A DNA stretch of 14,364 nucleotides from DRVP01 sp964604045 (lineage in GTDB: Archaea; Thermoproteota; Bathyarchaeia; Bathyarchaeales; Bathycorpusculaceae), in assembly GCA_964604045.1 (NCBI GenBank), contig CAZRXM010000023.1, positions 1-14,364 of the forward strand, given 5' to 3'. Shown here one piece after another: positions 1 through 6,643 of this stretch. Position 1 is the first letter of the stretch. Each line of letters opens with the position of its first letter. The translations under genes and the position numbers were made by a program. The notes under the pieces were generated by a model, which had not been told where the DNA came from, searched no databases, and worked only from the letters and a program-made list of their open reading frames with translations.

Positions 1-9
1 CCCAAAAGG

Positions 10-123
10 TGGCGGGCCCGCGGGGATTTGAACCCCGGTTCTCCGGCTCCGGAGGCTTACGCACACGCAAATCTGTGGACGTTTGCATGTTCGGCGCCTT
101 AGTCCGAGCTGGGCTACGGGCCC
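10..123 (-). tRNA. tRNA-Arg (anticodon CCG) with a 35-nt non-canonical intron
   Basis: Read on the minus strand, the gene starts at 123 with acceptor strand GGGCCCG, pairing with CGGGCCC at 20-14. The discriminator is G (13) and CCA is encoded at 12-10. The T arm is a perfect CGGGG/CCCCG stem with loop TTCAAAT (37-21). The D arm has GCC/GGC stems and GG in its loop. The anticodon loop CUCCGGA (54-48) gives anticodon CCG (52-50), reading the Arg codon CGG. The 3' stem strand GCCGG needs CCGGC on the 5' side, obtained only by joining CCG (94-92) to GC (56-55), so an intron at 91-57 interrupts the anticodon stem between positions 29 and 30. The mature length is 76 nt without CCA. A T4 run at 7-4 just downstream is a plausible terminator. 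The first impression of a class II tRNA was discarded because that fold leaves no anticodon stem. Confidence 0.93.
57..91 (-). other. Archaeal tRNA intron with bulge-helix-bulge splice motif
   Basis: The intron inside the tRNA-Arg gene is 35 nt. Its flanks fold into the substrate of the archaeal splicing endonuclease. An inner 9-bp helix ACAUGCAAA/UUUGCGUGU (one G-U pair) closes a 10-nt loop. On the 5' side comes a 3-nt bulge CG^A, then a 4-bp central helix GCGC/GCGU, then a 3-nt bulge AA^G on the 3' side (carets mark the cleavages). The outer helix is weak beyond the first G-C pair, so the motif may be of the relaxed type. Cleavage at these points restores a perfect 5-bp anticodon stem. Confidence 0.88.
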
Positions 124-171
124 CTTAGTCTATTTAGGCGTTTTGGGATTAATTGTTATCGCATCTGTGTT

Positions 172-675
172 TTAAGGTTCTATGAGCTCCTCGTTTATCC
201 ACCAAGCTTTTTTCTTTCCAGCTCTCTCGCCTGGATAATACTTTATTATTGGTTGGCCGAGCTGTTTTCTGGAGTTTTTCATTATCCGCTTCAGCCTGTT
301 TAATACTAGCCAACGGTTGGTTTTTAGGTATTCGGCAAGCTCCGGAGTTGTGGCGCCCTTGTAGTGGATTAGGTAGTCTATTATTTTGTGGTCCAACTCG
401 TCGAGGCAGAAGGCGTGGGGGTTTATTTCGCCTCTCTCGTAGGTGAGAAGTTCCAAGTCTGCGAGGTACTTTTTGATTTGAGAGAATTCCGTTTCAAGCT
501 TTTCCAGTCTCTTTTCAATTTCGAGAATTTTGTCCGGTTTCGGTGTCCTTTGAAGCTTTTCAATTATGGCGTCCCTTATGAAGTTGCTTCTTTCGCCTTC
601 TGGAACCCTTAAAGCAAGCTCTCTGTAAACCTCTTCCGGGATTTTCACAGAAATAACTCTCAACTCATCTACCAC
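172..675 (-). CDS. Transcriptional regulator: RHH + coiled coil + winged HTH
   Basis: This 167-residue soluble protein appears to have two DNA-binding modules. Residues 5-42 resemble a ribbon-helix-helix domain: a short strand (RVISVKIP) followed by two helices with the typical SNFIRDAI segment. Residues 46-76 are charged heptads (EIEKRLEKLE) consistent with a dimerising coiled coil. Residues 90-165 look like a winged helix: a helix with DYLIHYKGATTPELAEYL, a recognition-type helix NRWLVLNRLKRI, then a basic wing with KKKAWW. The start is GTG at 675, preceded by GAGG about ten bases upstream. The gene is divergent from the aldolase/phosphatase gene, sharing a short AT-rich promoter gap, so autoregulation or control of that neighbour is possible but inferred. 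The ligand and target are unknown. Confidence 0.8.
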   Translation of the reverse strand: MVDELRVISVKIPEEVYRELALRVPEGERSNFIRDAIIEKLQRTPKPDKILEIEKRLEKLETEFSQIKKYLADLELLTYERGEINPHAFCLDELDHKIIDYLIHYKGATTPELAEYLKTNRWLVLNRLKRIMKNSRKQLGQPIIKYYPGERAGKKKAWWINEELIEP

Positions 676-718
676 GTTGCATGCCTCAACTCATCTTGGC
701 TGCTTCATATTTCTTTAG

Positions 719-735
719 GAAACTTTTTAAAAGCT
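719..735. promoter_or_regulatory. Divergent TATA-type promoter
   Basis: The near-palindromic stretch CTTTTTAAAAG lies about 60 bases upstream of the ATG at 787 and about 50 bases upstream of the GTG at 675 on the other strand. It can be read as a TATA box in both directions and is the only strong AT-rich box in this gap. Confidence 0.5.
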
Positions 736-786
736 AGGGGTTTCTAACCCTTTACCCGCGGTCGCTTGAACTGAAAGGTGTGTTTC

Positions 787-1908
787 ATGGCTAGGAAAAC
801 CACAATTTCCATCATAAAATGTGACGTAGGCTCTCTAGCTGGACACCACGTGGTTCCGAAACCGCTACTTGACATGGCGAACAGAAACCTCAAGAGGGCG
901 AAGGAGGAGGGGTTGATAAACAGTTATTATGTTTTTAACGTTGGAGACGACCTTCAGCTTTTAATGGTGCACGAGAGGGGGGAATCAAACCCCAAGATTC
1001 ACGAACTTGCATGGAACACTTTTCAAGAAGCTGCTCAAAAAGCTTTGAAACTTAAGCTTTATGGAGCTGGACAAGACCTGCTCAAAAACGCCTTCAGCGG
1101 AAACATTCGGGGACTTGGACCTGGCGTGGCGGAGATGGAGATTGAAGAGCGCAAGTCCGAGCCTATAGTGGTTTTCGCGGCAGACAAGACTTCGGCTGGG
1201 AGCTTTAATCTCCCGCTTTTCCGTATATTCGCAGACCCCATGAACACAGCTGGGCTCGTAATAGACCCCAACATGGCTGGGGGGTTCAAATTTGAGGTTG
1301 TGGACGCCCAGGAGGGGAAGAAAGTTGTTCTCAAATGCCCGGATGAAATGTATGAGCTTCTAGCTTTAATAGGAACTGTTGAGCGTTACATTGTTTCAAG
1401 GGTTTGGCGGGCAAGAGACGACTTGATATGCGCCTCTAGCAGCGTGACGAAGCTTTCGCTGATCGCTGGGAAGTATGTTGGGAAAGACGACCCTGTGATG
1501 ATTGTCCGAGCCCAGCATGGACTGCCAGCTGTAGGTGAAATCCTCACGCCTTTCATGCACACATACCTTGTGGCTGGATGGATGCGTGGGAGCCATTGGG
1601 GTCCAATAATGCCCGTCGGATTAAGGCATGCCCGTTGCACCGTCTTCGATGGACCCCCAAGGCTTGTGGCTTTGGGCTTTCAAGTTTCGAATGGAGCCAT
1701 CGCAAGCGACGACGAGGGCAACCCTATGATCGCAGACTTCTTCGACGACCCCGCTTTTGAGCTTGCGAGAAAGGAAGCCATGGAGCTTGCAGCCATGCTT
1801 AGGCGCATGGGAGAGTTTGAGCCATCCAGGTTAAGCGTTGAATCAATGGAATACACAACTCTGCCGCAGGTCATCGAGAAGCTTAAGGAAAGGTTTACGC
1901 CCATTTAG
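787..1908 (+). CDS. fbp: Fructose-1,6-bisphosphate aldolase/phosphatase (archaeal type V FBPase)
   Basis: This bifunctional gluconeogenic enzyme condenses dihydroxyacetone phosphate and glyceraldehyde-3-phosphate and then dephosphorylates the product to fructose 6-phosphate, using Mg2+ in the cytosol. The 373 residues match the family length. Recognisable family blocks are SIIKCDVGSLAGHH near the N-terminus, VGDDLQL, GAGQDLL, RGLGPGVAEMEIEER, ADPMNTAGLVIDP, GKYVGKDDPVMI, GWMRGSHWGP and FDGPPR. In the YVGK motif, Tyr230 and Lys233 correspond to the family's catalytic Tyr and Schiff-base Lys. The start is set at ATG 787 because AAGGTG at 775-780 makes a well-spaced SD; a GTG at 778 in frame would add three residues and overlap that SD. 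The 3' end overlaps the convergent regulator by 14 bp. Confidence 0.96.
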   Translation: MARKTTISIIKCDVGSLAGHHVVPKPLLDMANRNLKRAKEEGLINSYYVFNVGDDLQLLMVHERGESNPKIHELAWNTFQEAAQKALKLKLYGAGQDLLKNAFSGNIRGLGPGVAEMEIEERKSEPIVVFAADKTSAGSFNLPLFRIFADPMNTAGLVIDPNMAGGFKFEVVDAQEGKKVVLKCPDEMYELLALIGTVERYIVSRVWRARDDLICASSSVTKLSLIAGKYVGKDDPVMIVRAQHGLPAVGEILTPFMHTYLVAGWMRGSHWGPIMPVGLRHARCTVFDGPPRLVALGFQVSNGAIASDDEGNPMIADFFDDPAFELARKEAMELAAMLRRMGEFEPSRLSVESMEYTTLPQVIEKLKERFTPI

Positions 1909-2467
1909 GCAACGTTGAAGCTCGCTGGATTTTTGCGAGCTCCTCACAACGGTTTTTCACAATTTCGTAGAGCCTTCTCCGAAGATCCTCTCCACAAAGC
2001 TTCCGCTCTCTGATTAAGGTGAATTTCCTAGCCAGCTCCACGTCGCCCACACCCTTTTCAAGCCAAGCTTCAAAATCCCCGCGGTATAGGTGAAACTCTA
2101 AGGAGGCTTTATCGATTTTTTGGATTATTTCACAGAATTCCGTTAGGCTTGCTGCTAAAACATTTAGGGGTTTTCCAACATCCACATAGAAGTGGAAAGC
2201 CTTTTCCATGGGTAGATTCGCCATTATCTGTTCTGCTTTTTCGCCGTTGATTTCCGGCAAGCCTAAAGCTTCTTTTCCTTTCCTTGTTATGGCGTAGTAC
2301 CCCTTACCGAAGGTTTCAAGGTACCCCTTCTTCGTCAACCCTAACATGTGCATCATAACTGTTGGAAAACTCAAGCCTATTTCAGAGGCTACCTCCATGG
2401 GTTTGACTGGTTTGCCAAGCACCCAAACGGTTTCAAGAACAAGTTTCTTGACAGGAGATAAGCTCAT
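1895..2467 (-). CDS. Winged-HTH regulator with DUF5752-like C-terminal domain
   Basis: This protein has about 190 residues. The N-terminal part (about residues 1-65) is a winged helix: LSPVKKLVLETVW, then KPMEVASEIGLSFPTVMMHML as the HTH, then GYLETFGKGYYAITRKGKEAL as the wing. The C-terminal half, with AFHFYVDVGKPLN, LEFHLYRGDFEAWL, DVELARKF and a final helical segment, recalls the archaeal DUF5752 family (from memory, not searched). Its role is unknown, but the fusion to a wHTH suggests a sensing domain. The start chosen is ATG 2467 because TTGAGGATG lies just upstream; a TTG at 2497 would add ten residues and has no SD. The gene is tail-to-tail with the aldolase/phosphatase gene and divergent from the KaiC-like gene. 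Confidence 0.8.
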   Translation of the reverse strand: MSLSPVKKLVLETVWVLGKPVKPMEVASEIGLSFPTVMMHMLGLTKKGYLETFGKGYYAITRKGKEALGLPEINGEKAEQIMANLPMEKAFHFYVDVGKPLNVLAASLTEFCEIIQKIDKASLEFHLYRGDFEAWLEKGVGDVELARKFTLIRERKLCGEDLRRRLYEIVKNRCEELAKIQRASTLPKWA

Positions 2468-2560
2468 TTCAACATCCTCAAGAGGCTTTATTTTCAACTT
2501 TGAGGCTTTTCAAGCTTTCGCCTTCTGCGGTTTCATTCAAAGGCAAAGCCCAAGTCAAAC

Positions 2561-2573
2561 TGAATTTAAAGCC
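2561..2573. promoter_or_regulatory. Divergent TATA-type promoter
   Basis: TGAATTTAAAGCC lies about 55 bases upstream of the TTG start at 2625. Read on the other strand it gives TTTAAATT upstream of the wHTH/DUF5752-like gene. A second candidate for the plus strand is CTTATAG at 2583-2589. The choice between the two is not settled by the sequence. Confidence 0.4.
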
Positions 2574-2624
2574 CAAAAACACCTTATAGAAGCAACCCAA
2601 TCTAATACTTGTAAGGGTTAGACC

Positions 2625-3428
2625 TTGCCCGTGGAGAGACTTTCAACCGGAGTGCCAGCCCTAGACAGAATGCTTGCAGGCGGCATACCCAGAGGCTTTT
2701 GCGTGGCTGTTACAGGTGAACCCGGCACTGGAAAAACAATTCTTTGCATACATTTTATAGCGCAGGGCATAGCCGAAGGGGATAGATGCATTTACGTGAC
2801 CACGGAGGAAAGCCGCGAGTCCATTATGACTCAGGCTGAACAGTTTGGTTTCGACTTTGCCGGTGCTATAAAGGACGGCAAACTTGTTTTGGTTGACGCT
2901 TTAATGGGGACTGAAGACCAGTGGACCATTAAGGCTTTGACCGTTGAAGAGCTCGTAAACAAGGTTATTGAGGCTAAAAAGGCACTTGGCTATGGGAGAG
3001 CCCGGCTGGTGATTGACTCGCTTTCGGCTTTCTGGCTTGACAAACCCGCCATGGCAAGACGCCACTCTTACTTTGTGAAGAAGGTTTTGGCGAAGTGGGA
3101 TTTCACCATCATGGCCACTTCGCAGTACGCCATAACAACCTCAGAGGCCTTCGGCTGGGGCATAGAACACATTGCAGACGGCATAATAAGGTTTAGACGC
3201 TTTGTCCGCAACGGGGTTTTGAAACGCTACGTTCTCGTTGAAAAAATGCGGCAGACACCCCACAGCCTTCAAATGCACGAAATAACTATAGAACATGGAA
3301 AAGGGCTTATTATCCTTGGGCCGGTGGAAGAGCGCAGGGAAGACATAGCCCTCCCAAAAAGGGTTATGGAGAAGATCTTGAAGGCGGCAGAGAGGAGGGA
3401 GCTTGAGCAGCCTGAGCCTAGCCAGTGA
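2625..3428 (+). CDS. KaiC-like RecA-superfamily ATPase
   Basis: This single-domain KaiC/RadA-type P-loop ATPase has 267 residues. The opening STGVPALDRMLAGGIPRG is the usual start of archaeal KaiC-like proteins. Walker A is GEPGTGKT (31-38), the catalytic glutamate pair follows TT at 61-62 (TTEE), and Walker B is LVIDS (128-132). KMRQTPHS (207-214) matches the conserved late KaiC motif. Such proteins hydrolyse ATP, often as hexamers, and archaeal paralogues have been linked to signalling or motility; the substrate here is unknown. The start is TTG 2625 with AGGG at 2613-2616; GTG 2631 is an alternative. The last 26 bases overlap the next gene, the primase-like protein, and contain its strong SD, so the two are probably translationally coupled. 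A DNA-related role is inferred from that link. Confidence 0.9.
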   Translation: MPVERLSTGVPALDRMLAGGIPRGFCVAVTGEPGTGKTILCIHFIAQGIAEGDRCIYVTTEESRESIMTQAEQFGFDFAGAIKDGKLVLVDALMGTEDQWTIKALTVEELVNKVIEAKKALGYGRARLVIDSLSAFWLDKPAMARRHSYFVKKVLAKWDFTIMATSQYAITTSEAFGWGIEHIADGIIRFRRFVRNGVLKRYVLVEKMRQTPHSLQMHEITIEHGKGLIILGPVEERREDIALPKRVMEKILKAAERRELEQPEPSQ

Positions 3429-4266
3429 ACACTACTCTAAAGCGGAGGTTCAGAGGGAGATTGCAGACTTTTGCGTTGGAAGATGGGTTGCAGTTCACTG
3501 CGTAAACGATACTGGTGAACTAGTCTTCAGGAGGTATTTTAGAGGTAAACCTCTGGCAATCCATGGAACAAGCAACGTGCAAGGGCTTTTGGAGAAAATG
3601 GGGTTCCTAGTGAGGGCCGTTTATGCAACGGCTAACAAATACCGCTCGCTAAACAGCGCGGAAGACGCCCACAAGCTTTCCAATGTTGTCCGCTGCACAC
3701 CCACCTGGGATGTTGACAGTACACTTCAAAACTGGCGGAAAACCTTAGAGGTTGCAAGGCACATAACCACCTTCCTTGAAAGGGAGGGCGTACGCGAGTC
3801 CGTTTATGTGAAGTGGTCTGGAAACGGGTGCCACATCCACATCCATGAGGAAGCCTTTTCCAGCGAATCCCTGGGCAGAGTGCACCCGCTAGATTTAGCC
3901 TACGCCATCGTGGAATACGTAAACCTAAACATTTTGCCAGAAATCACTCAAATTGAAGGCGTACGCGTCGAAAACAGGATGGATGCTGGGAGAGTTTTCA
4001 CATGCCCTTTAAGCCTGCACCGGGAATTAGATGTGGTTTGCGTCTGTTTAAAGCCAAACGAGCTTGACGATTTCTCGCCGGAATGGATTCAACCCAACAG
4101 TTTTAGGCATAACCCCAACTGGCGAAGGTTTAGGGAAGGCGAAGCGGACAAGCTTGCCCTAAAAGCCTATGAGATTGTGGGCGGCTATTCAACATCCAAG
4201 GCTGGAAGACGAAGAAGGAAGAAAAGCTTCGACCAGCAGATAATCGAGTGGCTTCAAAAAGAGTGA
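3403..4266 (+). CDS. PriS-like archaeo-eukaryotic primase (AEP) superfamily protein
   Basis: This 287-residue protein carries the catalytic core motifs of the primase small-subunit superfamily. Motif I is WDVDS with Asp103 and Asp105 (metal binding). Motif II is SGNGCHIHIH (139-148). A motif III-like stretch is MDAGRVFTCPLSLH (193-206), followed by KPNELDDFSP, which echoes the PriS arrangement of an Asp, a basic residue, the P-SLH block and a late L-D-FSP. The N-terminal YATANKY block also fits. The usual PriS zinc stem is not evident and the protein is shorter than typical PriS, so it may be a divergent paralogue and not the replicative primase. The C-terminus is strongly basic (GRRRRKKS). 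The start is TTG 3403 with AGGAGGGA just upstream, inside the KaiC-like gene. Primase or polymerase activity is inferred from the motifs only. Confidence 0.78.
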   Translation: MSSLSLASEHYSKAEVQREIADFCVGRWVAVHCVNDTGELVFRRYFRGKPLAIHGTSNVQGLLEKMGFLVRAVYATANKYRSLNSAEDAHKLSNVVRCTPTWDVDSTLQNWRKTLEVARHITTFLEREGVRESVYVKWSGNGCHIHIHEEAFSSESLGRVHPLDLAYAIVEYVNLNILPEITQIEGVRVENRMDAGRVFTCPLSLHRELDVVCVCLKPNELDDFSPEWIQPNSFRHNPNWRRFREGEADKLALKAYEIVGGYSTSKAGRRRRKKSFDQQIIEWLQKE

Positions 4267-4274
4267 TGGACTTG

Positions 4275-4293
4275 TTTACGAAAACGTAAATAA
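4275..4293 (+). promoter_or_regulatory. Inverted repeat overlapping a TATA-like box before the GT4 gene
   Basis: TTTACG-AAAA-CGTAAA (4275-4290) is a perfect 6-bp inverted repeat. Its right arm runs into ACGTAAATAAG, a TATA-like sequence about 60 bases upstream of the ATG at 4349. An operator or a weak hairpin in a read-through transcript would both fit. Confidence 0.35.
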
Positions 4294-4348
4294 GAAGCCG
4301 GGGAAATAAGCCTACAAAGCCTCCTTTCAAGGTTAAAAGGGAATCTAC

Positions 4349-5599
4349 ATGAAGATGGTTGTGCTCGTCTACGAGTTCCCGCCTAAAATTGTAGGCGGTC
4401 TAGGAACGTATGCCGCGGAAATCACCAGAAGATTCGTTTTGATGGACCACGATGTGACAGTTTTCACCATGAACGACGACGAGGGCAGCCTTCCAACAAG
4501 GGAGATTTGGCGGGGCATCGAAATCCACAGACCACTGCACATTGACATTTCGGATTCCCTACCAGACGTAGTGGCTGAAGATGTTAAAAAGTGGGGCAGG
4601 GGCATCCAGCTCTTCTCAAAGATCCTAGTTTACAACTATTTAAGCGCCTCGAAGCTTGTCAACGAGCTTATAGCCAAGGAAGGCTTCAAGTTTGACATTG
4701 TAGTGGCCCACGACTGGCTTTCAGTTATAGCTGGAATAACCGTCAAGAAAGAGACCGGTCTACCGCTGGTTTTCCACGTTCACTCTACTGAGAAGGGGAG
4801 AACCCTTGGGAACGGCTCAGAAGTCGTCGGCAACATTGAGCTTCGAGGAGCCCAAATTGCAGACATGGTTATAACGGTTTCATACGCCATGAAAGACGAG
4901 CTGATAAAGCTTGGCTTCCCTAAAGATAAGATTGAGGTTTGCTATAATGGCGTTGACCCCCACAAGTACGATCCCCAAACAGTCAGTCAAGACCAGGTAG
5001 CCCGCCTAAGGGAGTTTTACGACATAAAACCAGAAGACCCCATGATTCTGTTCATCGGGAGACTTGTAGGCGTTAAGGGCGTTGACAAGCTTGTAATGGC
5101 TATGCCCTACGTGTTGCAAAAGATTCCAAACGCCAAACTCGTCATAGTGGGCATGGGCGACCTCCAAGATTATCTAGTCAACCTGGTGAAGATGATGAAG
5201 CTTCAAGACGCTGTGAAGTTTAATTTCCAATTCCTGCCGGAGGAGGAGCGCATCCTCCACTATGCAGCATGCGACGTGGCTGTTTTCCCAAGCCTCTACG
5301 AACCCTTCGGAATAGTTGCGCTTGAAGCCATGAGCATGGAGCGCCCAGTGGTTGTGGGCGCCGCCGGCGTCAGCGGGATGCGTGAAGTAGTGATTCCATG
5401 CGGCGAAGAACAGTGCGGGTTCCACATAAACCCAAACAACCCAGCGGATATAGCTTGGGGCATCTTAAGCGCCCTCGAAAGCCCTGAAAAGAAGCAGTGG
5501 CTCGGCAAAAACGGCCGACGCCGAGTCTTAAACGAGTTTACATGGGACAAGATAGCCGAGAAAACCGTTGAACTTTACGAACGGGTGATAAAAAGGTAG
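4349..5599 (+). CDS. GT4-family glycosyltransferase (glycogen-synthase-like)
   Basis: This 416-residue retaining, GT-B fold glycosyltransferase probably uses a nucleotide sugar. The N-terminal domain begins KMVVLVYEFPPKIVGGLGTYA (2-22), whose KxxGG loop is typical of glycogen-synthase-like and GT4 enzymes. Further marks are VVAHDWLS (118-125), FHVHSTEKGR, and VCYNGVDPHKY at the domain junction. In the C-terminal Rossmann domain come ILFIGRLVGVKGVD and the E-x7-E motif EPFGIVALE (Glu318 and Glu326). ATG 4349 follows AAAAGGGA at good spacing. The next gene, a nucleotidyltransferase, starts at the base after this stop codon, so they are co-transcribed. The acceptor cannot be told from sequence: glycogen, a compatible solute or a surface glycan are all possible. 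There is no signal peptide or TM segment. Confidence 0.9.
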   Translation: MKMVVLVYEFPPKIVGGLGTYAAEITRRFVLMDHDVTVFTMNDDEGSLPTREIWRGIEIHRPLHIDISDSLPDVVAEDVKKWGRGIQLFSKILVYNYLSASKLVNELIAKEGFKFDIVVAHDWLSVIAGITVKKETGLPLVFHVHSTEKGRTLGNGSEVVGNIELRGAQIADMVITVSYAMKDELIKLGFPKDKIEVCYNGVDPHKYDPQTVSQDQVARLREFYDIKPEDPMILFIGRLVGVKGVDKLVMAMPYVLQKIPNAKLVIVGMGDLQDYLVNLVKMMKLQDAVKFNFQFLPEEERILHYAACDVAVFPSLYEPFGIVALEAMSMERPVVVGAAGVSGMREVVIPCGEEQCGFHINPNNPADIAWGILSALESPEKKQWLGKNGRRRVLNEFTWDKIAEKTVELYERVIKR

Positions 5600-6229
5600 A
5601 TGGACGCCGCCTTAAGGAGAAGGGTTGCAAGGGAAGCCGCCAACCTCCTCTACCTAGGAATTGAAAAAGAATATAAACAGGCGAAGCTTAGGGCTGCTGA
5701 AACCTTAGGCTTAAACGTTTTACCTACAAACCTCGAGGTGGCGATGGAGCTTGACAAAATAGCCGAAGAAAACGAGGGCACTGCACGTCTGGAACGCCTC
5801 GTCCAAATGAGGAGGGAAGCCTTAAAAGTCATGAAAATTCTCGAGAAGTATAATCCAGTACTTGTGGGCAGCGTCTGGAGGGGGACAATCCACCATAGAA
5901 GCGACATAGACATAAACGTTTACAGCGACAATCCCCAGGAGGTTTTGGATGCACTGGTTAAGTCCGGCGTCAAAATACTGGAAAAGGGTTGGGTGAAAAC
6001 GACCAAGGAAGGCGTATGGATAAAGGCTTACCGCATACTGGCAGATTTAAACTCAAACTTTACCACGGAAATAACCGTCAGAAACTCCTCAGAATACGGG
6101 AAAAGGGAACGCTGTGAAGTATACGGTGACACGGTCTCCGGGCTTAACATTCAAGAGTTGGAAAGAGTGCTCTTGAAAAATCCAACCCAAAGGTTTACCC
6201 CCTTTCTAGACAAGCCTAACCATTGTTAG
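5600..6229 (+). CDS. Pol-beta-superfamily nucleotidyltransferase domain protein
   Basis: This 209-residue protein has an N-terminal helical region (1-85), then the nucleotidyltransferase signature GSVWRGTIHHRSDIDINVY (90-108), where Gly90-Ser91 and Asp102/Asp104 are the expected nucleotide- and metal-binding residues. A third carboxylate could be Glu157 in FTTEITV. It differs from minimal antitoxin-type nucleotidyltransferases by its long N-terminal helical part. Its ATG immediately follows the TAG of the glycosyltransferase, with AAAAGG inside that gene's last codons as SD. The substrate is unknown. The coupling to a GT suggests, but does not prove, a sugar- or polymer-related role. Confidence 0.8.
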   Translation: MDAALRRRVAREAANLLYLGIEKEYKQAKLRAAETLGLNVLPTNLEVAMELDKIAEENEGTARLERLVQMRREALKVMKILEKYNPVLVGSVWRGTIHHRSDIDINVYSDNPQEVLDALVKSGVKILEKGWVKTTKEGVWIKAYRILADLNSNFTTEITVRNSSEYGKRERCEVYGDTVSGLNIQELERVLLKNPTQRFTPFLDKPNHC

Positions 6230-6260
6230 TGTTTAAATAAGAGAAAACTAATCTAACAAT
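6222..6260 (+). promoter_or_regulatory. TATA-like box flanked by 8-bp inverted repeats
   Basis: ATTGTTAG (6222-6229, including the preceding stop codon) and CTAACAAT (6253-6260) are perfect inverted repeats. Between them lies GTTTAAATAAG (about 6231-6241), a good archaeal TATA box for the following gene, whose GTG start is at 6275. A regulator site or a long-loop hairpin are both possible. Confidence 0.4.
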
Positions 6261-6274
6261 CAGAAGGTAGCTGT

Positions 6275-6643
6275 GTGGAATTCGACAAGGAAACCTTCAA
6301 GAAGCTTTTCCCAAACCTAGCCAGAGAAATGGAGCTAGATGAAAACAAGGTTTCAATAAAATCCATACGGATGGACACGGAAGAAGGGGAAAGGGTGGCT
6401 TCTAGGAAAAGGAGGAACAAGATCGACCCCTTCGCCAACTACAACCCAGACGTCATCGATTTCATACGCCGATGCGATACAGAGGAACAAGCCGAAGAGA
6501 TAATAGCATACATGGAGAGACGCGGCGAAATAAGCGGCGAATACGCCGCCCAACTGAGAAAACAGTTAAAGGAAAAGGGTGTCAGAAGTTTCGGTCCCAA
6601 AAAAGAGGAGAATTATTACTTTAAAAAGGCTGGGCTAATCTAA
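6275..6643 (+). CDS. DUF2095-like conserved archaeal protein
   Basis: This small, charged, soluble protein has 122 residues and no signal peptide or TM segment. The first third (FDKETFKKLFPNLAREMELD) and the later blocks DPFANYNPDVIDFIRRC, EEQAEEIIAYMERRGEI and the end KKEENYYFKKAG recall an archaeal family of unknown function that I associate with DUF2095 (from memory, not searched). The helical IDFIRRC...MERRGEISGEYAAQLRKQL part looks like a compact helical domain; no catalytic motif is visible. The start is GTG 6275, preceded by AAGGT. It follows the nucleotidyltransferase gene by 45 bases with its own TATA-like box. Its last 4 bases overlap the convergent radical SAM gene. Confidence 0.78.
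   Translation: MEFDKETFKKLFPNLAREMELDENKVSIKSIRMDTEEGERVASRKRRNKIDPFANYNPDVIDFIRRCDTEEQAEEIIAYMERRGEISGEYAAQLRKQLKEKGVRSFGPKKEENYYFKKAGLI

Noticed and set aside
10..123. A class II tRNA (Ser or Leu) with a long variable arm formed by CTCCGG/CCGGAG
   Set aside because: No anticodon stem or U33-containing loop can be formed with that fold. Removing the 35-nt intron gives a perfect tRNA-Arg in which CTCCGGA is the anticodon loop.
131..138. CCTAAATA (minus strand) as TATA box of the tRNA gene
   Set aside because: It lies only about 8-15 bases upstream of the mature 5' end, too close for a TATA box; the weaker AT stretch near 147-156 is better placed, but neither is convincing.
778..786. GTG at 778 as the aldolase/phosphatase start
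   Set aside because: It overlaps the AAGGTG SD that is well placed for ATG 787, and the family starts close to the Met at 787.
5192..5198. ATGATGA as a C box of a C/D-box guide RNA
   Set aside because: It is inside the glycosyltransferase coding frame and no CTGA D box with flanking terminal stem is found at a fitting distance.
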